A stretch of 64,000 bases of DNA from Tetrapisispora phaffii CBS 4417 (Eukaryota; Ascomycota; Saccharomycetes; Saccharomycetales; Saccharomycetaceae). A program made the position numbers and the translations under genes. Numbering within the stretch: the first letter of the stretch is position 1; each line of letters opens with the position of its first letter. Location of the stretch: assembly GCF_000236905.1 (NCBI RefSeq), contig NC_016520.1, positions 124,001 to 188,000 on the forward strand. The letters are read 5' to 3'. The notes under the pieces are model-generated. The model saw nothing but the letters and a program-made list of their open reading frames with translations. It did not search any database and was not told where the DNA came from. Shown here one piece after another: positions 7,951 to 16,632 of the stretch.

Positions 7951-10104
7951 ATGAGTAGTCAACAGGTCAACTGCGATGTTGGAGTCGCTGACAATGTCAA
8001 TGATAACAATAACGTACTTACTTCAGTGAGCTACAATGAGAATCAAAGTAGTGGCAATCTGAAGGAGTCACAATTTGATAAATCCGAAAAGAAGACTGGT
8101 CGAACACATAGAGGTTGGTTGAGAAGGAGTAGAGGGAGATCTGAAAACTTCGAAACAACAAAATCAATAAAAGATGACGACACACAAAAGAATGAAAACA
8201 GCATTGAGTCTGACACTGAAGATATAGATATCAACGATTGCAAGTTTAATGGAAGTGGAACTTTTAGATCAAGACTTCAAGCAATTTTCAAAAGTAATGT
8301 GGATTTATCGACCAAGAAGCCTGGAACAAAAAGTTCAACAAATTTAGACAAATTAAATGTATTACAAAGTCAGGATTTAAATGCGTCTGAAAGTGAGCAC
8401 ACCAGTTCCAGGTGGAAATACCGATTAAGGAACCACCAAGATAGTCTCTCACAAATTTCGCTAAGTAGATCGACAACTTTAAATCGAGATGCCATTAACG
8501 ATTTATCTAATGCAGAAAAAGTTATAGAAATGCAAGAACTTGATAAGAGTTTAGATAACGATAAACGTTTTGAAGATGAAGTATTTTTGAATGAGATTCA
8601 AAGAAAGACAACATTGAATCAATTGAAAGATAACGTCCAATCTGAATGTTCGAAGTCCAATACCAACAGTATAAGTGATATTGGAAAAGTAGTTGCTAGA
8701 AACACTGATAATGATGATGATGTAGCTGACTTACAAAGTAATTCAAGTTCTATTGAGAGAGCTGCTATAGTAAAAGAAAAATGTGAGAATATCTTTTCTC
8801 CTGCTGATTATAAAATGGGATCAAATATACAATATGAGTCTCCAATCACCCCTTCCGAAGGTACTGTTGAGAAGTCATATAAACATGTATTCGAGACACC
8901 AAGACAATTCTCAATTATTAATCCTGACTTTGATAATATTATTGTTGAAAATAATTCTAATGTCAATAAGACATTAGAATTTCTTTTTAAAATCTTAAAG
9001 GCACCTGAAAAAAGTATTGTTAATCAAGATAGCCATCTTGAATCAAAAACACCAACTTTAAATAATGTACTAACGGAGTTATCAAATTTAATAGTCATTA
9101 AGTTAAAGGAAGATGAAAGGTTACAGAGGAATCGTGATTCTTCAGAACATTTGGTAAGAAGGTTAGAGTGTGATGTAAGTAATTTAGAGAGAGATTTGAA
9201 ATCAAGGAATGATCAAATAACTAATCTTTTAGATTCCAGAGCTGAGTTAGAAAATTGCATCGATAAAGTTAAAAATGTTATGGATGACATATTAAAATGT
9301 AAATCGATCTCGAGAGTGGATGACACAAAAGTTAGTTCTCAGGGTATCCTTGAGATGCTACCTACATTCTATGATTCTATTACGACGGTGTTAGATGACT
9401 ATGGTAAATTACAAATTGAATATGATTCAATCTCAAATAAATCACAAGACATCCAAAATGAATGTAAAAATTTAATCCTCGAATTAGAGACGTCTCAAGA
9501 AAAAGTCTTGAGTTTGGAAAGTAAGCTAAGTGAGAGCACTAAGTTACAAGCTGAAACTTTTAGAAGACATAGCCACAGCCATGCATTACCATTGCTTAGA
9601 AGAACGAATGAAAAATTACAAATAGATTACCAAAGGGAAAGATCGAAAGTGTTGGAGTTAAGAAAAGAACATAAGAATAAAGATAAATTTTTAAAAGCAT
9701 ACGAAATTTATAGAACAGAATCACTCCAATTCATGATATATTTGATGCATTCTTTCAGATCATTTGCGACAGACGAGTCTATTGTTGAATATGATAATCA
9801 TGTCAAGTCACTAAATGAATTTTATTTCAACAGCAATATTGTTAAAGAGGCTGGCGAACGTGAAATAGAAATTAAATGTCAGAAATTCACAAACGACGTT
9901 ACGAGTTTTTATCAAGAAGTTGCCAAATCTAAATTTTTGGATCAATTATTGGAAAAATACCTTTCCTTCATGCTCTCAAACGAATTCTTAAGTACAAAAA
10001 TAACAGGCTTAAGAAGACAAAACCAAGACTACGAAATTTATGCAAACCATTTATTAGAGAAATTAAACGATGTTACAACTCATTTTCAATCAGAGAAGAA
10101 CTGA
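7951..10104 (+). CDS. SPO21: Meiotic spindle pole body outer plaque protein Spo21/Mpc70-like
   Basis: This 717-residue protein has a low-complexity, charged N-terminal half (S, N, D and K rich) and a C-terminal half of long coiled coils from about residue 385 (LERDLKSRNDQITNLLDSRAELEN and similar heptads). I did not recognise a catalytic domain. Identity rests on position: it lies directly upstream of MSH2 on the same strand, as SPO21 (YOL091W) does in S. cerevisiae, and coiled coil is expected. Spo21 is a component of the meiotic outer plaque that seeds the prospore membrane; its ohnolog is YSW1. The protein is longer than yeast Spo21 (609). An MSE in the promoter supports sporulation expression. 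The frame extends to a TTG at 7924; the ATG at 7951 (MSSQQVN) is the start used. Confidence 0.8.
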   Translation: MSSQQVNCDVGVADNVNDNNNVLTSVSYNENQSSGNLKESQFDKSEKKTGRTHRGWLRRSRGRSENFETTKSIKDDDTQKNENSIESDTEDIDINDCKFNGSGTFRSRLQAIFKSNVDLSTKKPGTKSSTNLDKLNVLQSQDLNASESEHTSSRWKYRLRNHQDSLSQISLSRSTTLNRDAINDLSNAEKVIEMQELDKSLDNDKRFEDEVFLNEIQRKTTLNQLKDNVQSECSKSNTNSISDIGKVVARNTDNDDDVADLQSNSSSIERAAIVKEKCENIFSPADYKMGSNIQYESPITPSEGTVEKSYKHVFETPRQFSIINPDFDNIIVENNSNVNKTLEFLFKILKAPEKSIVNQDSHLESKTPTLNNVLTELSNLIVIKLKEDERLQRNRDSSEHLVRRLECDVSNLERDLKSRNDQITNLLDSRAELENCIDKVKNVMDDILKCKSISRVDDTKVSSQGILEMLPTFYDSITTVLDDYGKLQIEYDSISNKSQDIQNECKNLILELETSQEKVLSLESKLSESTKLQAETFRRHSHSHALPLLRRTNEKLQIDYQRERSKVLELRKEHKNKDKFLKAYEIYRTESLQFMIYLMHSFRSFATDESIVEYDNHVKSLNEFYFNSNIVKEAGEREIEIKCQKFTNDVTSFYQEVAKSKFLDQLLEKYLSFMLSNEFLSTKITGLRRQNQDYEIYANHLLEKLNDVTTHFQSEKN

Positions 10105-10561
10105 ACGTTCATGACTTAAAAGGAGAATAGATTTAACCCTATATATCACTACTAAATAACAAAATTGAACAAAAAATAAACAATCTTGCTTAATCAAAAA
10201 GAAGTAAACAGATCAATCTATTATATTCATCTATCTAATATCAATTATCATTCATCACAACTCCATTGACACATGCATTTGAAGCTTTCTTGCAATGAGG
10301 GCCGTCGGTTTGTTTCTATATCGTGCATTTTATTGAAACGCGATATTCTTATAACTGATCTCTAAAATAATTGATAATTAAATAATATTTTAACGTGTCG
10401 CATTTTTATTTATATTATTTAGTTTTATTTACGTTATAAGTGTAACTTAAAATAATACTTGCACCATATCAATCGATATTCGTTATTTTATATAAAACTT
10501 TATTAAAGACAGTTTACCATTACAAAATCTGTATACTAGTGCAAGATAATTGGGTTGAAAT
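10105..10561. other. Intergenic: MSH2 promoter
   Basis: 457 bp, AT-rich. One MCB-like core ACGCGA (10338-10343, fitting WCGCGW) lies about 220 bp before the MSH2 ATG. Nothing else distinct is seen. Confidence 0.55.
10338..10343. promoter_or_regulatory. Possible MCB core (ACGCGA) upstream of MSH2
   Basis: A WCGCGW-type hexamer in an otherwise AT-rich promoter. MSH2 is a G1/S-expressed repair gene in S. cerevisiae, so an MBF site would fit, but this is a single variant site. Confidence 0.35.
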
Positions 10562-13474
10562 ATGTCGTCAAATAGGCCTGAATTGAAGTTTTCAGCACCA
10601 AATGATGAACGAGGCTTCTATAACAAGTTTATTTCTCTGCCTGAGAAACCAGACACTACAATTAGAATTTCTGATCGTGGGGATTATTATACAGTAGTTG
10701 GTTTTGATGCTGTTTTCGTTGCTGATACAGTTTATCATACTCAATCTGTTTTAAAAAATTGTAATCTTGACCATGGGACCAGTAAAAGATTTGGCAGCAT
10801 TCCAACACAGTATGCTACCTTATCTACGCAGGTAGTCAGTACTTTATTGAAAAACTGTTTATTGGAGCTAGGTTACAAAGTTGAACTATACGACAAAAAC
10901 TGGAATTTATTGAAATGTGCCTCTCCTGGTAACATAGATCAAGTTGAAGATCTTATGAATATCGCTGTTGATAGTCCAATCATTCTTGCATCTTTGAAAT
11001 TACAATTAAATTCCAATGATGGTAACTGTGTTGTCGGGTTGGCATTTATAGATGCAGGAAATCAAAAAATTGGTATGTTGGATATAGTTGATAATGAAGT
11101 TTATTCTAATCTGGAGAGTTGTTTAATCCAACTTGGTGTAAGGGAATGTTTATTACCAGATTTATCTAAGAACGAAGCAAATATTAATGAGATAAAGAAA
11201 ATTACAAGTGTTCTCGAACGTTGTAACTGCGTGGCTACCTTTATTAAAAATTCTGAATTCCAAGCTAAAGATGTAGAAATGGATTTGATGAAATTACTTG
11301 GCAATGATTTGTCACTATCTCTTCCTAAAAAATTTTCTAATCTTGCATTAGGTGCTTGTAATGCTTTATTAAACTACTTGGAAATTTTACAAGGACAAGA
11401 TAGCTTAGGAAAGTTTGAATTAGTTGAATATTCTATCAACAATATAATGAAGTTGGACGCTTCTGCTGTGAAAGCCCTGAATTTATTCCCAAATAATAAT
11501 GCTCAATCTTATATGCAGTCAAATTTAGCAGCATCAAATGGATATAGTAATAGTAATGAATCTAAAATATCATCGCTTTTCCAATTATTAAACAACTGTA
11601 AAACCAAAGCAGGTGTGCGTTTGTTAAACGAATGGTTAAAGCAGCCATTGACTGATTTGGCAGAAATAAATAAAAGACATGATCTTGTTGAGTTTTTAAT
11701 CGATCAATTAGAGTTAAGGGAAACGTTACAAACTAATTATTTACCATCTATTCCTGATGTGCGTCGTATAACAAAAAAGTTACACAAGAATGGTAATTTA
11801 GAAGATATTCTAAAAATTTATCTATTTAGTAAAAAAATTCCAGATATTTTACAACTACTAGAATCATTTTTAGATGGTGTCGATGGTACTGTAAACAAGA
11901 ATATTCAAGAGTTAGTGACAGATTTATGGATTGATCCAATTCAAAAGCATATTGAGCCGTTATCTAAGTTTGAAGAAATGGTAGAGACTACTGTTGATTT
12001 AGAAATGTATGAATCGCACAATGAATTTATGATCAAAGTGGAGTTCAATGAGGAATTAGCCAAGCTTAGAATGGAATTAGATCAGCTTAGAAACCAAATA
12101 ACCACTGCACATTTAGAGGCCGCCGAGGATCTTGGGTTTGATACTGAGAAAAAACTAAAACTTGAAAACCATCATTTACATGGTTGGTGTATGAGATTGA
12201 CTCGTAACGATGCCAAAGAACTTCGTAAGCACAAAAAATATATTGAGCTATCTACTGTTAAAGCAGGTATTTATTTTAGTACGAGAGAGTTAAAAGAAGT
12301 AGCTAAGGAAACAGCTATCCTTCAAAAGGAATATGAAAAGCAGCAGTCAGCATTAGTAAGAGAGATTGTTGGAATTACTTTAACGTATACACCGGTTTTA
12401 GAAAAGTTATCATTAGTACTAGCTAATCAGGACGTATTATGTTCATTTGCTCATGCATCTTCATATGCTCCAATACCATATATCAGACCTACAATGCACA
12501 GTTTACAGGATACTGGAAGAAAAACAATTTTAAAAGGATCTCGTCACCCCGTCTTAGAGGTACAAGATGATTTAACTTTTATTTCAAACGACATTAGTTT
12601 AGAAAAAGGTTCCAGTGATTTCCTGATAATTACCGGGCCTAACATGGGTGGTAAATCTACTTATATCAGACAAATTGGTGTTATATCTTTAATGGCTCAA
12701 ATAGGATGTTTTGTTCCTTGTGATGAAGCAGAAATATCTGTTGTCGACGCTATATTATGTAGGGTTGGTGCTGGTGATTCTCAATTGAAAGGTGTCTCTA
12801 CTTTCATGGTTGAAATGTTAGAAACATCTTCAATATTAAAGAATGCTACTCCAAACTCATTAATAATAGTAGATGAATTAGGTAGAGGTACTAGTACCTA
12901 TGATGGATTTGGTCTTGCATGGGCTATTTCTGAACACGTTGCATCAAAAATAGGTTGTTTTACGCTGTTTGCTACACATTTCCACGAGTTGACGTCATTA
13001 GAGAAAAAGCTAGACAACGTCAAAAATTTACATGTAGTAGCACATATAGGAAGTGTGAGTGCTACTTTAGAAGGGAACAATAGCACTGAAGATATTACAT
13101 TATTATTCAAGGTCGAACCTGGTATTTCTGATCAATCGTTTGGTATTCATGTTGCAGAAGTTGTTCAATTTCCAGAGAAAATAGTGAAAATGGCAAAACG
13201 TAAAGCAAACGAGCTTGAAGATTTAAAGAATACAAATAAAGAAGTAAAGAAACTTAAGTTGAGTCCCCAGGAAATGAATGAAGGAAATGAAAAATTAAGA
13301 ACATTACTTAAAAATTGGGTGAAACAATGTAAAGAAGAAGGATTAGACAAACCTGAAAATATTACCAGCGAAGCTGGTCAAAAGAAGATCCAAGAATTAT
13401 TACGTGATATGTCAAAAGAATCAGAATCTTCAAATAACCAATTCATCGAATGTATAACAAAAATGTTATTATAA
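10562..13474 (+). CDS. MSH2: DNA mismatch repair protein Msh2
   Basis: The 970-residue protein matches yeast Msh2 (964) over its whole length. It starts with the mismatch-binding/connector region (MSSNRPELKF..ERGFYNKFISLPEKP) and has lever and clamp helices in the middle. The C-terminal ABC-type ATPase has Walker A GPNMGGKST at residues 692-700, signature/ST region GVSTFMVEM, Walker B IIVDELGRGTSTYDG and the switch histidine in FATHFHEL. Msh2 pairs with Msh6 or Msh3 to recognise mispairs and small loops. The C-terminal helix-turn-helix dimerisation region is intact. No frameshift is present. Confidence 0.98.
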   Translation: MSSNRPELKFSAPNDERGFYNKFISLPEKPDTTIRISDRGDYYTVVGFDAVFVADTVYHTQSVLKNCNLDHGTSKRFGSIPTQYATLSTQVVSTLLKNCLLELGYKVELYDKNWNLLKCASPGNIDQVEDLMNIAVDSPIILASLKLQLNSNDGNCVVGLAFIDAGNQKIGMLDIVDNEVYSNLESCLIQLGVRECLLPDLSKNEANINEIKKITSVLERCNCVATFIKNSEFQAKDVEMDLMKLLGNDLSLSLPKKFSNLALGACNALLNYLEILQGQDSLGKFELVEYSINNIMKLDASAVKALNLFPNNNAQSYMQSNLAASNGYSNSNESKISSLFQLLNNCKTKAGVRLLNEWLKQPLTDLAEINKRHDLVEFLIDQLELRETLQTNYLPSIPDVRRITKKLHKNGNLEDILKIYLFSKKIPDILQLLESFLDGVDGTVNKNIQELVTDLWIDPIQKHIEPLSKFEEMVETTVDLEMYESHNEFMIKVEFNEELAKLRMELDQLRNQITTAHLEAAEDLGFDTEKKLKLENHHLHGWCMRLTRNDAKELRKHKKYIELSTVKAGIYFSTRELKEVAKETAILQKEYEKQQSALVREIVGITLTYTPVLEKLSLVLANQDVLCSFAHASSYAPIPYIRPTMHSLQDTGRKTILKGSRHPVLEVQDDLTFISNDISLEKGSSDFLIITGPNMGGKSTYIRQIGVISLMAQIGCFVPCDEAEISVVDAILCRVGAGDSQLKGVSTFMVEMLETSSILKNATPNSLIIVDELGRGTSTYDGFGLAWAISEHVASKIGCFTLFATHFHELTSLEKKLDNVKNLHVVAHIGSVSATLEGNNSTEDITLLFKVEPGISDQSFGIHVAEVVQFPEKIVKMAKRKANELEDLKNTNKEVKKLKLSPQEMNEGNEKLRTLLKNWVKQCKEEGLDKPENITSEAGQKKIQELLRDMSKESESSNNQFIECITKMLL

Positions 13475-13991
13475 GATTTTGCAATGTATTCAATATATAC
13501 GTATATGTACGATATAATATTTATAGATGAATAAATTTATTATACATTTTAAAGTATTACATAATTGATCAAACCTAAGTGGTACTGCGATAGCTAATGT
13601 TTTATCCATTTATGTCTTCCAGTATCACAACCACTTTATATGGAGCATACGATATAAATTTGGGCGGAGTTAACACAACTGTAATTCCGGAGATAAGGCT
13701 AATGAAAAGTCGGTTCATAACTTTTAGCATCAATTGTATGTATGAATGAGATGAGGTGCAACGCAGCAAAGGTTTGGCCATTTAAGAAGTAGAAATATCG
13801 TTAAACCAATAATGTGTTAGTAAGTTATATAGGTCTATCTATAATCATATATATTTATGTGTTGGTAGATATTTCAAATTATTATTTATTTATAACAATG
13901 TCAGTCAGCCAAGGTTTTGAGACTTTCCTTATATATAGGATCAATAAGTAATTTATTCCAACAAAAACAACAACCGATAAGATATTTACTA
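13475..13991. other. Intergenic: APD1 promoter, place of lost HAL9/TBS1
   Basis: 517 bp. In S. cerevisiae the zinc-cluster gene HAL9 (next to MSH2) or TBS1 (next to APD1) occupies this place on each sister chromosome; here neither is present and I see no remnant. A 17-codon upstream open frame (13898-13951) precedes the APD1 start. Confidence 0.55.
13898..13951 (+). other. Possible uORF in APD1 leader
   Basis: ATG at 13898 opens a 17-codon frame (MSVSQGFETFLIYRINK) closed by TAA at 13949-13951, 40 bp before the APD1 ATG and in another frame. It has an A at -3. Whether it lies in the transcript is unknown. Confidence 0.35.
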
Positions 13992-14885
13992 ATGAGTCCC
14001 ATGAATGTTGAAACAGAAGCTGGGATCTCAGATGAGAATAAGAAAGAGATTGAGTCAATTATTAAAGTTTGTGATTCAAGTCAACGGGATCAAGCTTCGT
14101 GCTCTAATTGCGAAGATGAAATAGAAGATGGTGAAGAAGCATACAGCAAATTGCAGTTTGACTATTCCACTCCTTTATTTAACTCTTCTAAAATACCAAA
14201 GATCCAATTTATAGTCCCAACCTCGCAGACTGATTGGGCTTTTGATGCCTGTAGTGAGAAGCCACACAGTGTTCAGTCAAAGATAAGTAAGTGGTGTCAA
14301 GACAATGCTGAGAAGTTTGCTAATGTCGGTGAAGGTGATTCAATGGTATGCAATGTAACATCTTTGCCAATAAATATCATGGACATTGAAGTAATGAAAG
14401 GTTCTAAGAATGATGTGTTGCTGTTACCTCTATTTTTATGGATCAATGACTTGAAANNNNNNNNNNNNNNNNNNNAGAAACTCGATAAAGTTGCATTATT
14501 AGCAGAAGGAAGTTACTTGTCTCCAGCCAAGGAATCTGCATTTGTATTTATATGTTCACATAGAACAAGAGATAAGAGATGTGGTGTGACAGCACCATAT
14601 TTAAAGAAAACATTAGAGAAAGAATTGCAACATCATGGATTATTCAGAGACAATTCTGATCTCAGAGGTGATGGTGTAAATGTGCAGTACATAAATCATG
14701 TCGGTGGCCACAAATTTGCTGCAAATATTCAGATATATCTAAAACATACAAATACTTTGATTTGGTTGGGAAGAGTCACTCCAAGAATGATGCCATTGGT
14801 TGCCAAGACATTATTAGTCCCTGGAGAACTTGAATTAGCATGGCCAGAAAAAGTTAGATGTATAAAGAAATATGACGCATGGTAG
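13992..14885 (+). CDS. APD1: Apd1/Aim32-family [2Fe-2S] protein (interrupted by an assembly gap)
   Basis: The 297-codon gene belongs to the sucrase/ferredoxin-like Apd1-Aim32 family of thioredoxin-like [2Fe-2S] proteins. The ligand set is visible: C188 and C197 in CSHRTRDKRC, and H236 and H240 in HVGGH, the two-Cys, two-His pattern reported for Apd1 and Aim32. The C-terminus GRVTPRMMPLVAKTLL..ELAW is typical. Nineteen Ns at 14457-14475 interrupt it, but the frame is open and consistent on both sides, so the gap length is right modulo three. The neighbour RIB7 matches the YBR151W (APD1)-YBR153W (RIB7) order; SPP381, normally between them, is missing. The frame runs upstream to a TTG; I take the ATG at 13992 (MSPMNVETE). 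Aim32 is the alternative name. Apd1 is a cytosolic redox protein linked to drug sensitivity. Confidence 0.85.
   Translation: MSPMNVETEAGISDENKKEIESIIKVCDSSQRDQASCSNCEDEIEDGEEAYSKLQFDYSTPLFNSSKIPKIQFIVPTSQTDWAFDACSEKPHSVQSKISKWCQDNAEKFANVGEGDSMVCNVTSLPINIMDIEVMKGSKNDVLLLPLFLWINDLKXXXXXXXKLDKVALLAEGSYLSPAKESAFVFICSHRTRDKRCGVTAPYLKKTLEKELQHHGLFRDNSDLRGDGVNVQYINHVGGHKFAANIQIYLKHTNTLIWLGRVTPRMMPLVAKTLLVPGELELAWPEKVRCIKKYDAW
14457..14475. other. Assembly gap (19 N) inside APD1
   Basis: A run of 19 N bases falls between codon 155 and the resumed frame. It shows the window comes from a scaffolded draft assembly. Confidence 0.99.
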
Positions 14886-15249
14886 TTTAAATAATCAAAT
14901 TTATAACATGTAACTAAAAGAGATGATAGTTATGACGTACAAATGTAGAGTTTAGAAGTGCTTAATATGTGAACATGCCATTATATTGCAGTACTAGAGT
15001 TAAGAGCTCAGTTGCACTTTAATTACCCGGTGTGAAATATATTATAGTTCCAAGTTTTGAGATATAGATCATCTCATCACTAAATAGATAATGAGATATA
15101 TATATGCATATATAATTAACTTAACAATTATGAACAGTAAATGTACTTTTACATGATTTTATCCACGCTATTATCTTAATGGTTCAATACCAAGTAAAAG
15201 ATTTGAGACTTTGTCCAAAACTATTAGTAATTTCTAAAATTTACGATCA
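14886..15249. other. Intergenic: RIB7 promoter
   Basis: 364 bp. Contains one strong Reb1-type site (ATTACCCGG). The expected SPP381 (YBR152W) is absent. A TA-rich tract lies at about 15092-15117. Confidence 0.6.
15023..15029 (+). promoter_or_regulatory. Reb1-type site TTACCCG upstream of RIB7
   Basis: ATTACCCGG matches the Reb1 general regulatory factor consensus and lies about 220 bp upstream of the RIB7 ATG. Reb1 sites commonly create nucleosome-free promoters or terminate upstream transcription. Confidence 0.55.
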
Positions 15250-15999
15250 ATGAAATTATCTCCTCTGGATGAAAAACTACCAAACTTCTTACATGATTAT
15301 TTACCAATTGAACCAAAAGATGACAAAGTTTTCGTTACGTTAACTTATGCTCAGTCATTAGATTCTAAAATTTCGAGTGGACCAGGTATTAGAACAGTTA
15401 TATCTCATCCAGAGACTAAAACCATGACCCATTATTTACGTTATCATCATCAAGGTATATTAATAGGAACTAGTACTTTATTAGTAGATGATCCAGGTTT
15501 GAATTGTAAATGGAATCCATTTAATGAAACTACGAACCTTGACAAATATTCTCCTAGACCTATCGTCATTGATATGAAAAGGCAATGGAACTTTAAAGGA
15601 TCCAAAATGGAGCAATTATATTTACAAAAGAAAGGTAAATCTCCGATAATTGTTGTCAATAAACTTCCAACACATGCTGACCAAGAAGAAAATGTTGATT
15701 ATTTTGTTTATGATAATTCAGATGTAATCGATTGGGAGCTTTTATTCCTGAATTTGAAAAACAAATATAATATTAAATCTATTATGGTAGAGGGTGGTGG
15801 AAATGTAATTAACCAACTGTTACTCAGACATGATTTAGTAAATAGTCTAATAATAACAATCGGTTCAGTTTATTTAGGTGAGAATGGCGTTTCTGTTAGT
15901 CCCTCTTCAAATGTTCAACTATCTGATGTTAAGTGGTGGGTAGGTACAACTGATTCTGTTTTATCATGTAGATTAAAAAATAACAAGGATTCTTCCTAA
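15250..15999 (+). CDS. RIB7: Riboflavin pathway reductase Rib7
   Basis: The 249-residue protein is the 2,5-diamino-6-ribosylamino-4(3H)-pyrimidinone 5'-phosphate reductase of fungal riboflavin synthesis, an NADPH-dependent enzyme of the RibD C-terminal (DHFR-like) fold. It matches yeast Rib7 (244) in length. Family motifs are VTLTYAQSLDSKIS near the N-terminus, THYLRYHHQGILIGTSTLLVDDP (substrate and cofactor loop), RPIVIDM and MVEGGGNVINQLL near residue 180. It supplies flavin precursors; FAD1, the last FAD-forming step, is elsewhere in this window but not linked in an operon sense. The ATG at 15250 is the first in frame. Confidence 0.96.
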   Translation: MKLSPLDEKLPNFLHDYLPIEPKDDKVFVTLTYAQSLDSKISSGPGIRTVISHPETKTMTHYLRYHHQGILIGTSTLLVDDPGLNCKWNPFNETTNLDKYSPRPIVIDMKRQWNFKGSKMEQLYLQKKGKSPIIVVNKLPTHADQEENVDYFVYDNSDVIDWELLFLNLKNKYNIKSIMVEGGGNVINQLLLRHDLVNSLIITIGSVYLGENGVSVSPSSNVQLSDVKWWVGTTDSVLSCRLKNNKDSS

Positions 16000-16632
16000 C
16001 AAGAATGGTATCTTTCATTACGATACCCCCACCCCTGTCCCACACTTCCTTTAAAATGGAACAAACTCATTATGGTCCTTCCCTAAACCTCAAAAAACCT
16101 TAAACTGATATCAAATGTTTATTTGAAAAATAAAAAATTTACTGCAGACATGAAATTTTACGTACTTAATGAAAATAAAAGGGGAATTCAAAGTATAATC
16201 AACTGTTAGTAAATTATAGATACTTACACAAATGACATATTACATATTTATTTTGATGATCATGATGACAATCGAGGGATAATATATTGCCAAATGTTAT
16301 AATGTTCATCACAACTTTGGTAATTAAGGAAGGGAGTCAGAGAAATTAGTGAAATGCCGTGACATGCATAGGTAATGAATGTATAATATGATTTGCAATG
16401 ACATAATCTAACCGTCATTAATTAGAACATCTGTGTATTTGTTTAAATATGATAACATCATATTGAGATTATCAGCAACCCTTTTGAATGGTTTATAACA
16501 AGTTCATTTTTTACTGGAATATTTAATCACTGACATTTTAATTCCAAATAAAAATTTCAATTTATCTACTGCCATCAAGTTGACTCGATAATAAATTGAG
16601 AAAAGAGTCACTCTAAAAAGTTATATTTTACT
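16000..16632. other. Intergenic: PHM7 promoter
   Basis: 633 bp. Contains a C-rich patch at 16025-16041 with a CCCCT stress-element core (16032-16036) and an AGGGG core at 16180-16184, both 450-600 bp from the PHM7 ATG. No gene-like frame is seen. In S. cerevisiae HAL9, MPD2, DUF1 and ADH1 lie between MSH2 and PHM7; none is here. Confidence 0.55.

Noticed and set aside
16025..16041. C-rich tract as a possible G-quadruplex on the minus strand
   Set aside because: The G runs on the minus strand are too few and unevenly spaced for a four-run quadruplex.
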